Positions 32,302 through 41,558 of a DNA stretch of 64,000 nucleotides are shown one piece after another. Every line of letters starts with the position of its first letter. Within the stretch, counting starts at the first letter, position 1. The DNA comes from Phycisphaerales bacterium (GTDB lineage Bacteria > Planctomycetota > Phycisphaerae > Phycisphaerales > UBA1924), in assembly GCA_020853975.1 (NCBI GenBank), contig JADYXW010000015.1:124001-188000 (forward strand), given 5' to 3'. A model generated the notes under the pieces. It saw only the letters and a program-made list of their open reading frames with translations. It was not told the origin of the DNA and searched no databases. A program made the translations under genes and the position numbers.

Positions 32302-33507
32302 GTGAACACTTCCGCGGCACAACTCCGGGAGCGGTCGCGGGCGCTGGCGCCCGGCGTGGGCCTCTCGCTCGCGCGGGGTGTGGCGCCCCTGGTCGCCTGC
32401 CTCGTGCTCGCGGTCGCGCTGCAGATCGCGGTCCGGCCACTCATGGGCGACTACGCGGCGAAGCTCGTGCTCGACATCGGCGTCGCGGTGATCCTTGCGG
32501 TGTCACTGACGATCGTGAACGGGTTTACGGGGCAGTTCTCGATGGGCCACGCTGGGTTCCTCGCCGTGGGCGGGTATGCCTCCGGCGCCGTCACGTACTA
32601 CGGATCGCTCAAAGTCTGGGGGTCCGCGGCGACGCACGGCGGGCTGCTCTCGGGACGGCCCATGAGCGTGGACCCCTCCACCCTTCCCCTCATCGGGAGC
32701 GGGGACCTGCTCTTCGTCGGGGCGCTGCTTGTCGGCGGGCTCACGGCGGCGGCGCTGGGCCTGATCGTCGGCCTCCCCAGCCTGAGGTTGAGGGGGGACT
32801 ACCTCGCCATCGTCACCCTCGGCTTCGGGGAGATCGTCCGCGTGTGCATCCAGCAGACCGGGCCGGTGATCCGCACCGCGGCGGAGGCGGCCCAGGTGCC
32901 CGCGTGGAAGCTCGCAACCTCCGTGGGCGGGGCGCTCGGGTTTACCGGCATCCCGAAGTACACCAGCCTGTTCTGGGTGTGGCTCATCGCAGGGATCACG
33001 ATCATGGTCGCGTACCGGCTGAAGCGGAGCACGTACGGGCGCGCGTTCCTCTCGATCAGGGAGGACGAGATCGCCTCGGAGGCGATGGGCGTCAACACCA
33101 CGAGGTATAAGGTGTGGGCGTTCGTCATCTCCGCGTTCTTCGCGGGGATCGCGGGCGGGCTATTCGCCCACACGCTGGGTGTGGGGCTCTCGGCGGAGGC
33201 GGCGGGGTTCCTCAAGAGCTTCGACATCATCATCATGGTCGTGCTTGGGGGCCTGGGCTCGGTCAGCGGCGCGGCGCTCGCGGCGATGGTCGTCACGCTG
33301 CTCCCCGAGTGGCTGCGGGGCAAGCACGTGGGCCCGGTGGACCTGTCGCAGTACCGGCTCGTGATCTACGCCCTCGCGCTCATCCTCATGATGATCTTCC
33401 GGCCCAAGGGCCTGCTGGGAGTCGCCGAACTGTGGGACCGGTCGCTCTGGACGTCGCTCGCGGCGAGGCTGAAGCGCCTCGCGGGCGGGAAGGGCGGTTC
33501 GCGGTGA
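32302..33507 (+). CDS. livM: Branched-chain amino-acid ABC transporter permease LivM
   Basis: 401 residues from the GTG at 32302, favoured by AAAGG 6 nt upstream; a start at 32284 would overlap livH by 17 nt. Motifs include IVNGFTGQFSMGHAGFLAVG, RLRGDYLAIVTLGFGEIVRV, GRAFLSIREDEIASEAMGVN and VVLGGLGSVSGAALAAMVVT. Its last bases overlap the livG GTG (GTGA), so translation is coupled. Confidence 0.92.
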   Translation: MNTSAAQLRERSRALAPGVGLSLARGVAPLVACLVLAVALQIAVRPLMGDYAAKLVLDIGVAVILAVSLTIVNGFTGQFSMGHAGFLAVGGYASGAVTYYGSLKVWGSAATHGGLLSGRPMSVDPSTLPLIGSGDLLFVGALLVGGLTAAALGLIVGLPSLRLRGDYLAIVTLGFGEIVRVCIQQTGPVIRTAAEAAQVPAWKLATSVGGALGFTGIPKYTSLFWVWLIAGITIMVAYRLKRSTYGRAFLSIREDEIASEAMGVNTTRYKVWAFVISAFFAGIAGGLFAHTLGVGLSAEAAGFLKSFDIIIMVVLGGLGSVSGAALAAMVVTLLPEWLRGKHVGPVDLSQYRLVIYALALILMMIFRPKGLLGVAELWDRSLWTSLAARLKRLAGGKGGSR

Positions 33508-34298
33508 GCGGATCGGATGTCATCCTCGATGTCCGAGGCGTTTCCAAGTCCTTCGGCGGGCTGAAGGCGGTGCAGGACTTCTCCCTCTCGCTCTCGCAGG
33601 GGGGCCTGAAGGGTCTGATCGGGCCGAACGGGGCCGGGAAGACGACCGTCTTCAACCTGCTGACCGGCGTCTACAGGCCGGACGCGGGCACGGTGCGCCT
33701 GGGCGGCGCGAACCTTGTCGGGCTGCGGCCCTGCGCCATCGCCGAGGCCGGCATGGCCCGCACATTCCAGAACATCCGGCTCTTCGGGCAGCTCTCCGTT
33801 CTGGACAACGTGAGGCTTGCCTGCCACCTGCGATCCAGCGGCACGATGACCGGGGCGGTGCTCGGGTCCGTGTTTGCGAGGGGGCAGGAGCGGGCCATGA
33901 CTGAGCGGGCCCGCGAACTGCTGAGGCTGTTTGACCTCGCCGATCGCGAGGATGAGGAGGCCCGCAACCTGCCCTACGGCGATCAAAGGCGGCTGGAGAT
34001 CGCGCGGGCGCTCGCGACCGGGCCGGCGGTGCTGCTGCTGGACGAGCCCGCCGCGGGAATGAACCCTCAGGAGAAGGTGGAGCTGAGGCAGCTCATCCGG
34101 CGCGTGAGGCAGGAGTTCAAGGTCACGATTCTGCTCATCGAGCACGACATGGGGCTGGTGATGGACGTGTGCGAGCGGATCGCCGTCCTGGACTACGGGC
34201 AGGTGATCGCCGAGGGCACGCCCGCGGAGGTGCAGAGCAACCCGCGAGTCGTCGAGGCGTACCTGGGCGAGGCCCCGGCGGAGGCGGGCCATGCTTGA
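33504..34298 (+). CDS. livG: Branched-chain amino-acid ABC transporter ATPase LivG
   Basis: 264 residues from the GTG overlapping the livM stop. Walker A GPNGAGKTT, the LivG-specific signature LPYGDQRRLEIARAL in place of LSGGQ, Walker B LLLDEPAAGMN and the switch His in LIEHDMGLVMDVC. Hydrolyses ATP for transport, paired with LivF. Confidence 0.93.
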   Translation: MSGSDVILDVRGVSKSFGGLKAVQDFSLSLSQGGLKGLIGPNGAGKTTVFNLLTGVYRPDAGTVRLGGANLVGLRPCAIAEAGMARTFQNIRLFGQLSVLDNVRLACHLRSSGTMTGAVLGSVFARGQERAMTERARELLRLFDLADREDEEARNLPYGDQRRLEIARALATGPAVLLLDEPAAGMNPQEKVELRQLIRRVRQEFKVTILLIEHDMGLVMDVCERIAVLDYGQVIAEGTPAEVQSNPRVVEAYLGEAPAEAGHA

Positions 34299-35004
34299 GG
34301 TCCGGGACATCTCGGTGGCGTACGGGGCGATCAAGGCCCTGCACGGCGTCAGCCTCAGCGTGGCCAAAGGCGAGATCGTGACGCTCATCGGATGCAACGG
34401 CGCGGGCAAGTCCACGACGCTCCGCGCCATCTCCGGGCTGGTGAGGCCTGGCTCGGGCGACATCCTGTACGAGGGGCGCACCCTGCGGGGGGTGGCCCCG
34501 CACGAGATCGTCAGGCTCGGGCTGGCGCATTCGCCCGAGGGCCGGGGCGTCTTCCCGAACATGACGGTCTCGGAGAACCTGGACCTGGGCGCCTATGCCC
34601 GGAAGCGCTCCGAGCACGCGCAGATCAGGGAGGACCGCGAGAAGGCCCTGGACCTGTTCCCCCGGCTGCGCGAGAGGCTGAAGCAGAGTGCGGGAACGCT
34701 ATCGGGGGGCGAGCAGCAGATGCTTGCCATGGCTCGGGCGCTGCTGGCCAGGCCTCGGCTGCTGCTGTTGGACGAACCAAGCCTGGGCCTGGCACCCCAG
34801 ATTGTGCAACTCATCTTCAGGATCATCCGGGAGATCAACGCCGCGGGCACGACGATTCTGCTGGTCGAGCAGAACGCGCACATGGCGCTCCAGGTGGCAA
34901 ACCGTGCCTACGTGCTTGAGGTCGGGCGGGTTGTGATGTCTGGGGACGCGAAGGAGCTGGCCCGCACCGACGAGGTCAGGAAGGCGTATCTGGGCCACGG
35001 GTAG
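34291..35004 (+). CDS. livF: Branched-chain amino-acid ABC transporter ATPase LivF
   Basis: 237 residues; the start overlaps livG by 8 nt. Walker A IGCNGAGKST, signature LSGGEQQMLAMARALL, Walker B LLLDEPSLGLAP and the switch His replaced by Gln in VEQNAHMAL, as usual in LivF. Completes the liv operon; the next gene belongs to a different locus. Confidence 0.93.
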   Translation: MLEVRDISVAYGAIKALHGVSLSVAKGEIVTLIGCNGAGKSTTLRAISGLVRPGSGDILYEGRTLRGVAPHEIVRLGLAHSPEGRGVFPNMTVSENLDLGAYARKRSEHAQIREDREKALDLFPRLRERLKQSAGTLSGGEQQMLAMARALLARPRLLLLDEPSLGLAPQIVQLIFRIIREINAAGTTILLVEQNAHMALQVANRAYVLEVGRVVMSGDAKELARTDEVRKAYLGHG

Positions 35005-35035
35005 GTTGTGTTCGCGTGCGCAGCGTGGTGAGAAC

Positions 35036-35044
35036 TGCTAGACT
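35036..35044 (+). promoter_or_regulatory. Extended -10 promoter candidate at the head of the T6SS-like locus
   Basis: TG-C-TAGACT, an extended -10 (TGnTAnnnT) about 47 bp before the GTG at 35091. No matching -35. TAGACT also occurs before the exported protein gene at 18899. If functional, it places the 35016 start upstream of the mRNA and supports 35091. Confidence 0.35.
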
Positions 35045-35090
35045 GACCCTTCGCGGATCGCGGGTCGCCGAAGCTGGGGAGCGTGGGGAC

Positions 35091-37031
35091 GTGAGCACAG
35101 GACTGAGCAACTCGTTCGTCTTTTCCCCCCTTCCGAGGGAGATGCCCGCCGGGCTGGGTGCGGCGCCGCTCTTCCCCCACGAGACAGGCACGCTCCGGCT
35201 GAGCGTGGTCGTGAGGTTGGAGCCCCGTGGCGGGGAAGGCCGGTTCATCGTGCTCCGGGAGACGCTGGACGCGCGGGTATATCTCGGCTGCACCGCGGAC
35301 CGTGCGGGGCGCGTGCGGGAGTGGCTCGAGCTCTGGGTGCAGGACGTCTCCGGGCTCGCCCAGGCAACGGTTTCCTACCGCGAGGCCCTGAGCAACACGC
35401 TGCTGGATGCCAGGTGGGCGAAGCGGTGCGAGCTGCTGGCGAAGTCGGGCGGGCTGGTCGCCACCGGGTTTGAGAACGCGCACCCGGCGCCCGTGCTCAT
35501 CGACGTCAAGGCCCTTGCCCCCGTCGCGGCACGGGACGCTCAGGGGGCGACCTGGGCGCTGTGCACCGACGATGGGCTGCTCTCCCGGAAGCAGACGCCG
35601 GCCTACGGCTCGACGCTTGGTCGGCACCTCTTCCAGCCTGCGCTCGGGGACGAGACGCCCCTGCTTCCCGCGGACCTTGCCGATGCCAGGGCGCTGGGCG
35701 CCCCCGCGGGGTGCGAAGCTCTGAACGCCGGCGGCGGACTGATGATGGCCCAGCCCTTTGCGCCATTCGGGTATGAGCAGGTTGTCGATGCCCTCTCGGG
35801 CGTCGATGGCGAGGCCGGCCCGGCGGACAACGTCCTGCAGGTTGCGGCGGCAGCCGCGAGAGGGGTTTCGGGCAGCCTCAACCCCGCCGGGGGGTGGCTC
35901 ATGCTCTCCGCGGCGGGGGCCCCCGCCAGGCTCGTCGAGTCCCTCCACGTCAGGCTGGCGCTCTTTGCGCAGGCGGCCGCGGCCGTGCGGGCCCATGTGA
36001 GCGAGACCGCGGCTCCGATGCTGAATGTGACCGGACGGAGCTTCCGCGTGTCGTTCTCCGACGGCGCCGGCGCTGTCCCCCTGTGGTGGACCACGCGCGT
36101 CTCGCTCGTGGAACCGGGCGAGGGTGTCGAACTCGCCATTCCCTCCACCGCGGCACGGTACTTTGTCGCCGGCAAGGGCTCCGGCCTGTCCATCTATTCG
36201 CCCGCGGCGGTCTCGGTCGCCGGCACGGGCCGGGGTTGGCTGAGGCTGAGAAACGTCGTCGCAGGCGACGCCGGCGGCGTGATCCTGGAGGGAACGCTCT
36301 CGACGCAGGACCGTGTGATTCCGGGCAGGAACGACCTTGTGTGGCTGCGATGCTCCGTGGGCTCCTCTCGCGTCGATCTCTACGCGACCGTGGACGCCAA
36401 GGGCTCGATGGTGCCGGGCGAGGTACGCCTGAGGACGATCCCGCAGCAGTTCTCGGAGGACATGCAGCATCGGCTCAGGCAGGCGCTGGGCGTGCCGATC
36501 CCGGACGTCACGTTCGAGATCGTGCCGTTGCTCTCCTCGCCCTGCGACCTGTATGCGCTGGGCGTGCTGGGCGTGAGGACACTGCTCTCGGGTCCCGGGA
36601 CCCCGCTCCCGGTGGCGCTGGACGAGCTCTTGAGTCTGGCCGGCGCCGCCGCGAAGGCCGCGGACAGCGGCGAGACGCTCGAAGCCCGGATTGGAAGGCT
36701 GTTTGCGACCGAGAAGCGCTGGGCCGAGTCCCTCGGGCCTCAGGTGCTCCTGCCGGGCGTGGCAGCAGCGGACGCGGCAGACGTGATCCCGCCCGCGCTC
36801 TGGCACGGCGTTCTGGCGGCGGTTGTTCGGTGTTTCACCGGCCTGGGGCCGGACAGTCGGTGCAAGGACTTCGGCGACGCCCCGCAGGGCGGGCTGCACA
36901 GGGTCTTTGACGGAGTGATCGACGACCTGTACGCTCTCCTGACCGCCTGCCGCACGCTCATCGTGAGCGACTACGGATTGAATGCGGAGGTGCGGGGCGT
37001 GGTCCAGGCGTGTCTTCAGTCGAACAGGTAG
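35091..37031 (+). CDS. Unknown protein at the head of the T6SS-like locus
   Basis: 646 residues from the GTG at 35091 (GGGGAG upstream); a GTG at 35016 is possible but sits before the likely promoter. I do not recognise a family. There is no signal peptide and no clear membrane helix, so it is probably cytosolic. Visible features: beta-rich segments (LRLSVVVRLEPR, VREWLELWVQDVS), and in the C-terminal third a stretch SSPCDLYALGVLGVRTLLSG that resembles kinase subdomain IX (the Asp-x-Tyr-x-Leu-Gly helix), but no catalytic loop or lysine motif was found. Same strand as and 84 nt before the TssJ-like lipoprotein, so most likely part of that locus. Confidence 0.6.
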   Translation: MSTGLSNSFVFSPLPREMPAGLGAAPLFPHETGTLRLSVVVRLEPRGGEGRFIVLRETLDARVYLGCTADRAGRVREWLELWVQDVSGLAQATVSYREALSNTLLDARWAKRCELLAKSGGLVATGFENAHPAPVLIDVKALAPVAARDAQGATWALCTDDGLLSRKQTPAYGSTLGRHLFQPALGDETPLLPADLADARALGAPAGCEALNAGGGLMMAQPFAPFGYEQVVDALSGVDGEAGPADNVLQVAAAAARGVSGSLNPAGGWLMLSAAGAPARLVESLHVRLALFAQAAAAVRAHVSETAAPMLNVTGRSFRVSFSDGAGAVPLWWTTRVSLVEPGEGVELAIPSTAARYFVAGKGSGLSIYSPAAVSVAGTGRGWLRLRNVVAGDAGGVILEGTLSTQDRVIPGRNDLVWLRCSVGSSRVDLYATVDAKGSMVPGEVRLRTIPQQFSEDMQHRLRQALGVPIPDVTFEIVPLLSSPCDLYALGVLGVRTLLSGPGTPLPVALDELLSLAGAAAKAADSGETLEARIGRLFATEKRWAESLGPQVLLPGVAAADAADVIPPALWHGVLAAVVRCFTGLGPDSRCKDFGDAPQGGLHRVFDGVIDDLYALLTACRTLIVSDYGLNAEVRGVVQACLQSNR

Positions 37032-37115
37032 AGATCGTGGTCTGACAGGGTCCGAAGCAAGACAATCCACGCTGCCGGAGGTCGGGGCGTGCGACTCACC
37101 AGGAAGGGGTTCTCA

Positions 37116-37646
37116 ATGAACATGCTGACTCGCGTAGCGATGGTGGTGGTGGCGGTGGCGACGGTGGTCCTGGCGACCGGGTGCCAGCAGAGCGTGCGCG
37201 GTTGGAAGGGTGACCTGGTCATCACGCCCGACGCCAGCCTCCGGGACTCCTCGGGCAAGATGCCCCCCGTCGAGGTGGACGTCGTGGCCATCAATGAAAC
37301 CGATGAGATGGTTCGCGGCTACCCGGTGGACAACTGGTTCTCCGGCGAGGACAAGCAGCGTGCCTCCTGCGCCCCGTACACCAAGTCCCTCGCCTTTGGC
37401 CCCGGCGCCGAGAGCGCGATCGTGATCTCCAAGAGCGATCCCATCTGGAAGAAGTGGGAGGAGCGCGGCTACAAGGACCTGGTGGTCTTTGCCACCGCCC
37501 GCAGCATGCGGGCCTCCCCCGGCGGGTTCGACGGGCGCCGGAAGGTCATCCCTCTCACGAACGACAAGTGGGACGTGGGGCAGATCAACTTCGAGGTCAA
37601 GTCCAGCGGCGTGGAGTGCCCCACGCCCATGAAGATCCAGAAGTAA
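37116..37646 (+). CDS. Lipoprotein in the TssJ position of the T6SS-like locus
   Basis: 176 residues from the ATG at 37116, chosen for AGGAAGGGG just upstream; a GTG at 37089 is a weaker start. Signal peptide MNMLTRVAMVVVAVATVVLATGC with a lipobox-like ATGC (Cys23). The mature 150 residues alternate hydrophobic beta stretches (VEVDVVAINETDE, YKDLVVFATARSM, VGQINFEV), fitting a small beta-sandwich such as TssJ, the outer-membrane lipoprotein that holds TssM. The match to TssJ is by size, topology and neighbourhood rather than strong motif identity. Confidence 0.55.
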   Translation: MNMLTRVAMVVVAVATVVLATGCQQSVRGWKGDLVITPDASLRDSSGKMPPVEVDVVAINETDEMVRGYPVDNWFSGEDKQRASCAPYTKSLAFGPGAESAIVISKSDPIWKKWEERGYKDLVVFATARSMRASPGGFDGRRKVIPLTNDKWDVGQINFEVKSSGVECPTPMKIQK

Positions 37647-37680
37647 CCCACGCCAAGAGCGGGCGATTCCGCGGGACAAC

Positions 37681-40600
37681 ATGCCGAACTTCGGACGATT
37701 TGAGGCCTACGACGAGTTTGGCTCGAGCGGGCCCTACGCGGTATGGCGCGCCCGCCCTGCGGGCACCGAAGGCCCGGGCCCCGCGGTCGTCAAAGCCTGC
37801 CTCACGCAGGACATGCTCGCTGATGAGCAGGTCGTGGAGAGGCGCGCGGCGAGGTTCCTGGCTTCGGCGGAGTTCCAGCGCGGGCTCGCGGGCGACGGCT
37901 GGGCCCCGATCAGCGACGTGGGGCGGCTGCCCACCCACGCCTACTACATCACCGAGTGGTACCCGAGCACGCTGGAGCGGGTGATCGAGGCCCGCAGCAT
38001 CGCGGGCCTCGCGGAAGAGGACCCGGTCTCCGGCGCCAAGGCGGTTGTACACCTGATCTCAGGGATCACCCAGGGGCTGGAGCGGGTGCAGGCCGCGTCG
38101 GGCCGCGGGCACGGCAACCTCAAGGCTACCAACGTGCTCCTGAGGCTCGGTGACGATGGCGACCTGGCCGGGGCGGGAGTGGCGCTCGCCGACCCTGCGC
38201 CGCCTGAGACCATCGGGTCAGATTCGGTGCGCGACGACGCGAGGGCGATCGCCTCGCTCATCCACAGGCTTGTGACCGGGCGCCCCGCGCCCGGGGCCGG
38301 CGCCGTGCAGGTGGGGCCGGAGTGGTCCAGGCTCGGCTCGCCCGGCCCGGGCGAGGAGCTGAGGCGAGTCTGCGAGGCGCTGCTGAACGTGCAGGCCGGT
38401 GCCGCGCCGCCAACGCCCGCGCAGGTGAGGGAACAGCTCGCGGCGTGCCTCCGCGCCAAGATGGTGCGGAAGAAGAGCCCGGTGCCGCTCGTCGCGTCCG
38501 TGGTGGGCGTGCTGCTGGTGGGCGGGGGCGTGGCGGGGTACTTCCTGACGCGGCCCGATGAGCCCAAGCGCAGGCCCGGCGCCGATCCGCGAGAGCCGAC
38601 GCCCCAGGCGTGGCAGGCCACCACGACCAAATTGCTGCAGGACGCGGAGAGCACAATGCTCACTGTCCGGCCCTGCATGACGGACGACCAACTCGCGCGA
38701 TCGGACGAGCTCGGGCGGCGCCTGGCCAAGGCCATGGAGGGGCTGCCACTTCTGGCCTCGGCGGCATGGCCCCAGGGAGAGGGTGAGGCCGTCCTCGCGG
38801 GCCGTGCGGCGATGACGAAGCAGATCGAGGAGGCGGAGGCGGAGATCGGCGCGGTCAAGGCCGCCGCCCTGGGTCTCAAGACCGAGGTCGGCGACTGCAG
38901 CGAGGAAGTCGACCCGAGGCGTCCGGATCGCCAGCAGTGGCTGACGGAGCGTGAGGCGAGGCTCAAGGCGCAGATCGCGGCAATGACGACGGAACTTGCG
39001 GCGGAACTCTCGGCAGCGCCGGACGAGGCGCTGCGGGGGGCGGTCACGGGCCTGACAGACCAGGCGACGGCGATGGTGCAGAAACTGGACGCGGTGCGTG
39101 CGCAAGAGTGGCCCACGGTCTCGGCGGGTGGCGACTCGGAGGCGATCAAGGCCGCGCGCGAGTCCCGCGCGAGGATCCGCTCCGATGTGCAGAGTCTGGC
39201 GAACGAAGTGGGGCAGGTGACGCAGGCGGCGGAGAAGACGCTCCGGGACAGCCGCGATCGGGTGAAGGGGTATCTGGACGCCCGTTCGCGCGACCGGGAC
39301 AAAGTGTCATCGTCGGACAGGCTCCGCGAGGCGTACGCGGTGGCGATCTCGGCGGTGAAGCGCACGGACCCGACGTGGGCGGAAGCCAAGGCGAAGGCCG
39401 ATGCAATTCAGGCATGGATCGGCGCAGTCGACCGCGAGCTGGCGATCGACCTCCAGGTGGCGATGCCCCCGGGATCGCAGGTGCGTCCGGACCCTGCGGG
39501 CCGATTCTTCAGCCAGGCGAGAGAGCGTGCGATCGAGGCGGCGGTGAGGCCGGTCGAGGACCGCGGCGGCATCCCGAACTCCGAGGCGGACCTGGCGCTC
39601 GCAACCAAGGAAAAGGCGGCGCTAGTCGCGCTCGCGGAGGAGATCCGCACGCTCCTGGGCCAGGCCGGGCGCATCGAGCAGCTCCTCGCGCGAGCGAGCG
39701 GTTACGACGAACCAACGGACGGCGCGAGCGTGAAGTCCCTGCTGGAAGCGATCGAGGGCTCGCCCCGGCTCGCGGATCTTGAGGCCTCGGTCGAGGTGGT
39801 GGTCGAGCGCGCCAGGCGACTGCGGACCGCGGCCGGCACTTCGGGCGTCGTGCCCGCGTCGGCGGGGCTGAAGGACACGGGTGGGGACCCCGCCCGCGCG
39901 TCAGAGGCCATCACGTTCTGGCGCGCGCTCCGTTCCGCCGGGTATCCGGCCGATGCAGCCCAGATCGCCGAGGCCCCGGCCCTGGTGAACCAGCAGCTCC
40001 TGCCCGCGCTCCGCGGCATGGGCGACAAGGCGCGGGGTGAGCAGCTCGCGAGCGAGGCCGTCGACGCGATGCGCGGCGCCTGGTTCGCATTCGTGCACGA
40101 GAAGGCGGGCGGCGACGCGGCCTCCGTGGACGCGGCGTTCAAGGCCTCCGAGGCCTATGGCCTCAGCGAGCAGGACCTCAGCGCAAGGCTCGAACCTTTC
40201 GCCAAGTTCAACCGCGAGCGATGGAAGCTGCTTGCGACCCTCGACAGCGTGGCGTCCATACCCGACCGCAACCAGCAGATCTCCCGGCTCCAGCAGCTCG
40301 CGGCGGGGCTGCAGGGAGCGGCGCAGACACTGGGCGTGGGCGGCCGGGCCGACGTGCAGGACCTCTTCACGAACAAGCGCAAACTTGCCCCGTATCTCGC
40401 GGGCAAGTTCTCCAACTTCGAGGAGGTCGGTCCCGCGACGCCGGGCGCCGCTGCCCGCTGGAAGATGGAGGAGCAGGACGAGGACAACGGCCTGTGGGCC
40501 GTGTACAGCCTGGGGGGCCACCGCCTGCGGTTCCAGCGTGTGGGCGAGAGCGAGGAGCCCGCGAGCTTTGTCTGCACGACAGAGGTCAGCGTCGGCCTGT

Positions 40601-41553
40601 TCCAGAGCGTGATGCAGACCGGCAGTGCCTGGCAGGACGTGCGGGGCAAGCTGACGATGCTCCCAAAGAACGATCAGCGCAAGGGGCCACGGGCGTGGGT
40701 CTGGGACGACGCGGGCCTGGCGATGGGCGTGAGCCAGCCGACGAGCGGTGCGGACCTCAACGGCCGGGGCTGGTTCCGCGTGCTCCCGGGGGACATCAAC
40801 GCCGCGAATGGCCCGCAGGTGGCGCTCTATCCGCAGGGGAGAGAGCCCCCGCCGCCTTCCGCCGCGAGCCCGGTGAACTACGTGTCGACAGACGGCGCGC
40901 TGTTCATGGCGGCACTGATGGGCTGTCGCGTGCCGACGGTCGATGAGTGGACCCAAGCCGGCGGGGCCGGTGGGGGCGCGGCGAACCGTCGAGACAGCGT
41001 GTGGCAGGGGCAGCACGCCCACTTGCGTGCGCAGCTCGATGCGGCGCCCGAAAAGGACCGGATGAGCCTGCAGAACAACCTGCCCTGGCCCGGCGCGGAC
41101 ATCTTCACGCCCCCGGAGGCGGCGCCCGCGCCCGCGGCCGCGGACGGCGACCCCGCGGTTGCCCAGTCAGACTCGACGCTGTGGTTCCAGCCCGTGACCG
41201 AGGGAACAACCGCGTTTGAGAATCTCGAGGGCAACGTGGCGGAAATCGTGCTGGCCAACGAAGCCGCGTATGTCCGGGCTTCCGTGCCCCCGAAGGAGGG
41301 CCTGCTCGGAGCGATCAAGTCGGCGGTCAAGTCGGCGGACGTCCGTGTGGTGGGCGCCTCGGCGCTCTCTCCCGCGGGTGTGTCACCATCGACGCCCTAC
41401 GGTGTGAAGAGTGTGAGCGCGTACTGGTCCGATGTCGGGTTCCGCCTCGCGTTCTCAGCAAGCGCGGGCGGCGGTGGGGGTGGACGCCTGGCGGAAAAGC
41501 TGCGACGAATCCTCACCATCGACACGCCGTTCCTCACCCGCACCGGCGGGTGA
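37681..41553 (+). CDS. Pseudokinase - membrane helix - coil - FGE-like fusion (PpkA/TagR-type)
   Basis: 1290 residues. Residues about 1-255 read as a Ser/Thr kinase fold: a degenerate glycine loop (EFGSSGPYAVW), the ATP lysine in AVVKACL (Lys38), the catalytic loop HGNLKATNVLL (144-154), in which HRD is His-Gly-Asn so the catalytic Asp is lost while Asn151 is kept, a remnant DFG (ADP) and the late helix DDARAIASLIHRLVTGRP. One membrane helix follows at about 266-287 (PLVASVVGVLLVGGGVAGYF), then some 650 residues of helical, charged coil. Residues about 955-1275 match the FGE/sulfatase-modifying-factor fold: CRVPTVDEWTQAGG, LEGNVAEIV and YWSDVGFRLAF, without the catalytic cysteines. In Pseudomonas type VI systems PpkA kinase is controlled by the FGE-like TagR; here both are one chain. 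Likely a signalling receptor of the locus. Confidence 0.75.
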   Translation: MPNFGRFEAYDEFGSSGPYAVWRARPAGTEGPGPAVVKACLTQDMLADEQVVERRAARFLASAEFQRGLAGDGWAPISDVGRLPTHAYYITEWYPSTLERVIEARSIAGLAEEDPVSGAKAVVHLISGITQGLERVQAASGRGHGNLKATNVLLRLGDDGDLAGAGVALADPAPPETIGSDSVRDDARAIASLIHRLVTGRPAPGAGAVQVGPEWSRLGSPGPGEELRRVCEALLNVQAGAAPPTPAQVREQLAACLRAKMVRKKSPVPLVASVVGVLLVGGGVAGYFLTRPDEPKRRPGADPREPTPQAWQATTTKLLQDAESTMLTVRPCMTDDQLARSDELGRRLAKAMEGLPLLASAAWPQGEGEAVLAGRAAMTKQIEEAEAEIGAVKAAALGLKTEVGDCSEEVDPRRPDRQQWLTEREARLKAQIAAMTTELAAELSAAPDEALRGAVTGLTDQATAMVQKLDAVRAQEWPTVSAGGDSEAIKAARESRARIRSDVQSLANEVGQVTQAAEKTLRDSRDRVKGYLDARSRDRDKVSSSDRLREAYAVAISAVKRTDPTWAEAKAKADAIQAWIGAVDRELAIDLQVAMPPGSQVRPDPAGRFFSQARERAIEAAVRPVEDRGGIPNSEADLALATKEKAALVALAEEIRTLLGQAGRIEQLLARASGYDEPTDGASVKSLLEAIEGSPRLADLEASVEVVVERARRLRTAAGTSGVVPASAGLKDTGGDPARASEAITFWRALRSAGYPADAAQIAEAPALVNQQLLPALRGMGDKARGEQLASEAVDAMRGAWFAFVHEKAGGDAASVDAAFKASEAYGLSEQDLSARLEPFAKFNRERWKLLATLDSVASIPDRNQQISRLQQLAAGLQGAAQTLGVGGRADVQDLFTNKRKLAPYLAGKFSNFEEVGPATPGAAARWKMEEQDEDNGLWAVYSLGGHRLRFQRVGESEEPASFVCTTEVSVGLFQSVMQTGSAWQDVRGKLTMLPKNDQRKGPRAWVWDDAGLAMGVSQPTSGADLNGRGWFRVLPGDINAANGPQVALYPQGREPPPPSAASPVNYVSTDGALFMAALMGCRVPTVDEWTQAGGAGGGAANRRDSVWQGQHAHLRAQLDAAPEKDRMSLQNNLPWPGADIFTPPEAAPAPAAADGDPAVAQSDSTLWFQPVTEGTTAFENLEGNVAEIVLANEAAYVRASVPPKEGLLGAIKSAVKSADVRVVGASALSPAGVSPSTPYGVKSVSAYWSDVGFRLAFSASAGGGGGGRLAEKLRRILTIDTPFLTRTGG

Positions 41554-41558
41554 GCGCA

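Noticed and set aside
29970-32444. N-terminal extension of MgtE to 1292 residues
   Set aside because: It is antisense to livJ and livH; MgtE homology and a -10-like element support the GTG at 29969.
34908-37070. 720-codon reverse open frame over the head of the T6SS-like locus
   Set aside because: Composition is Arg/Gly/His-rich and shadow-like; the forward frame has GTG starts, upstream purine sites and better codon use.
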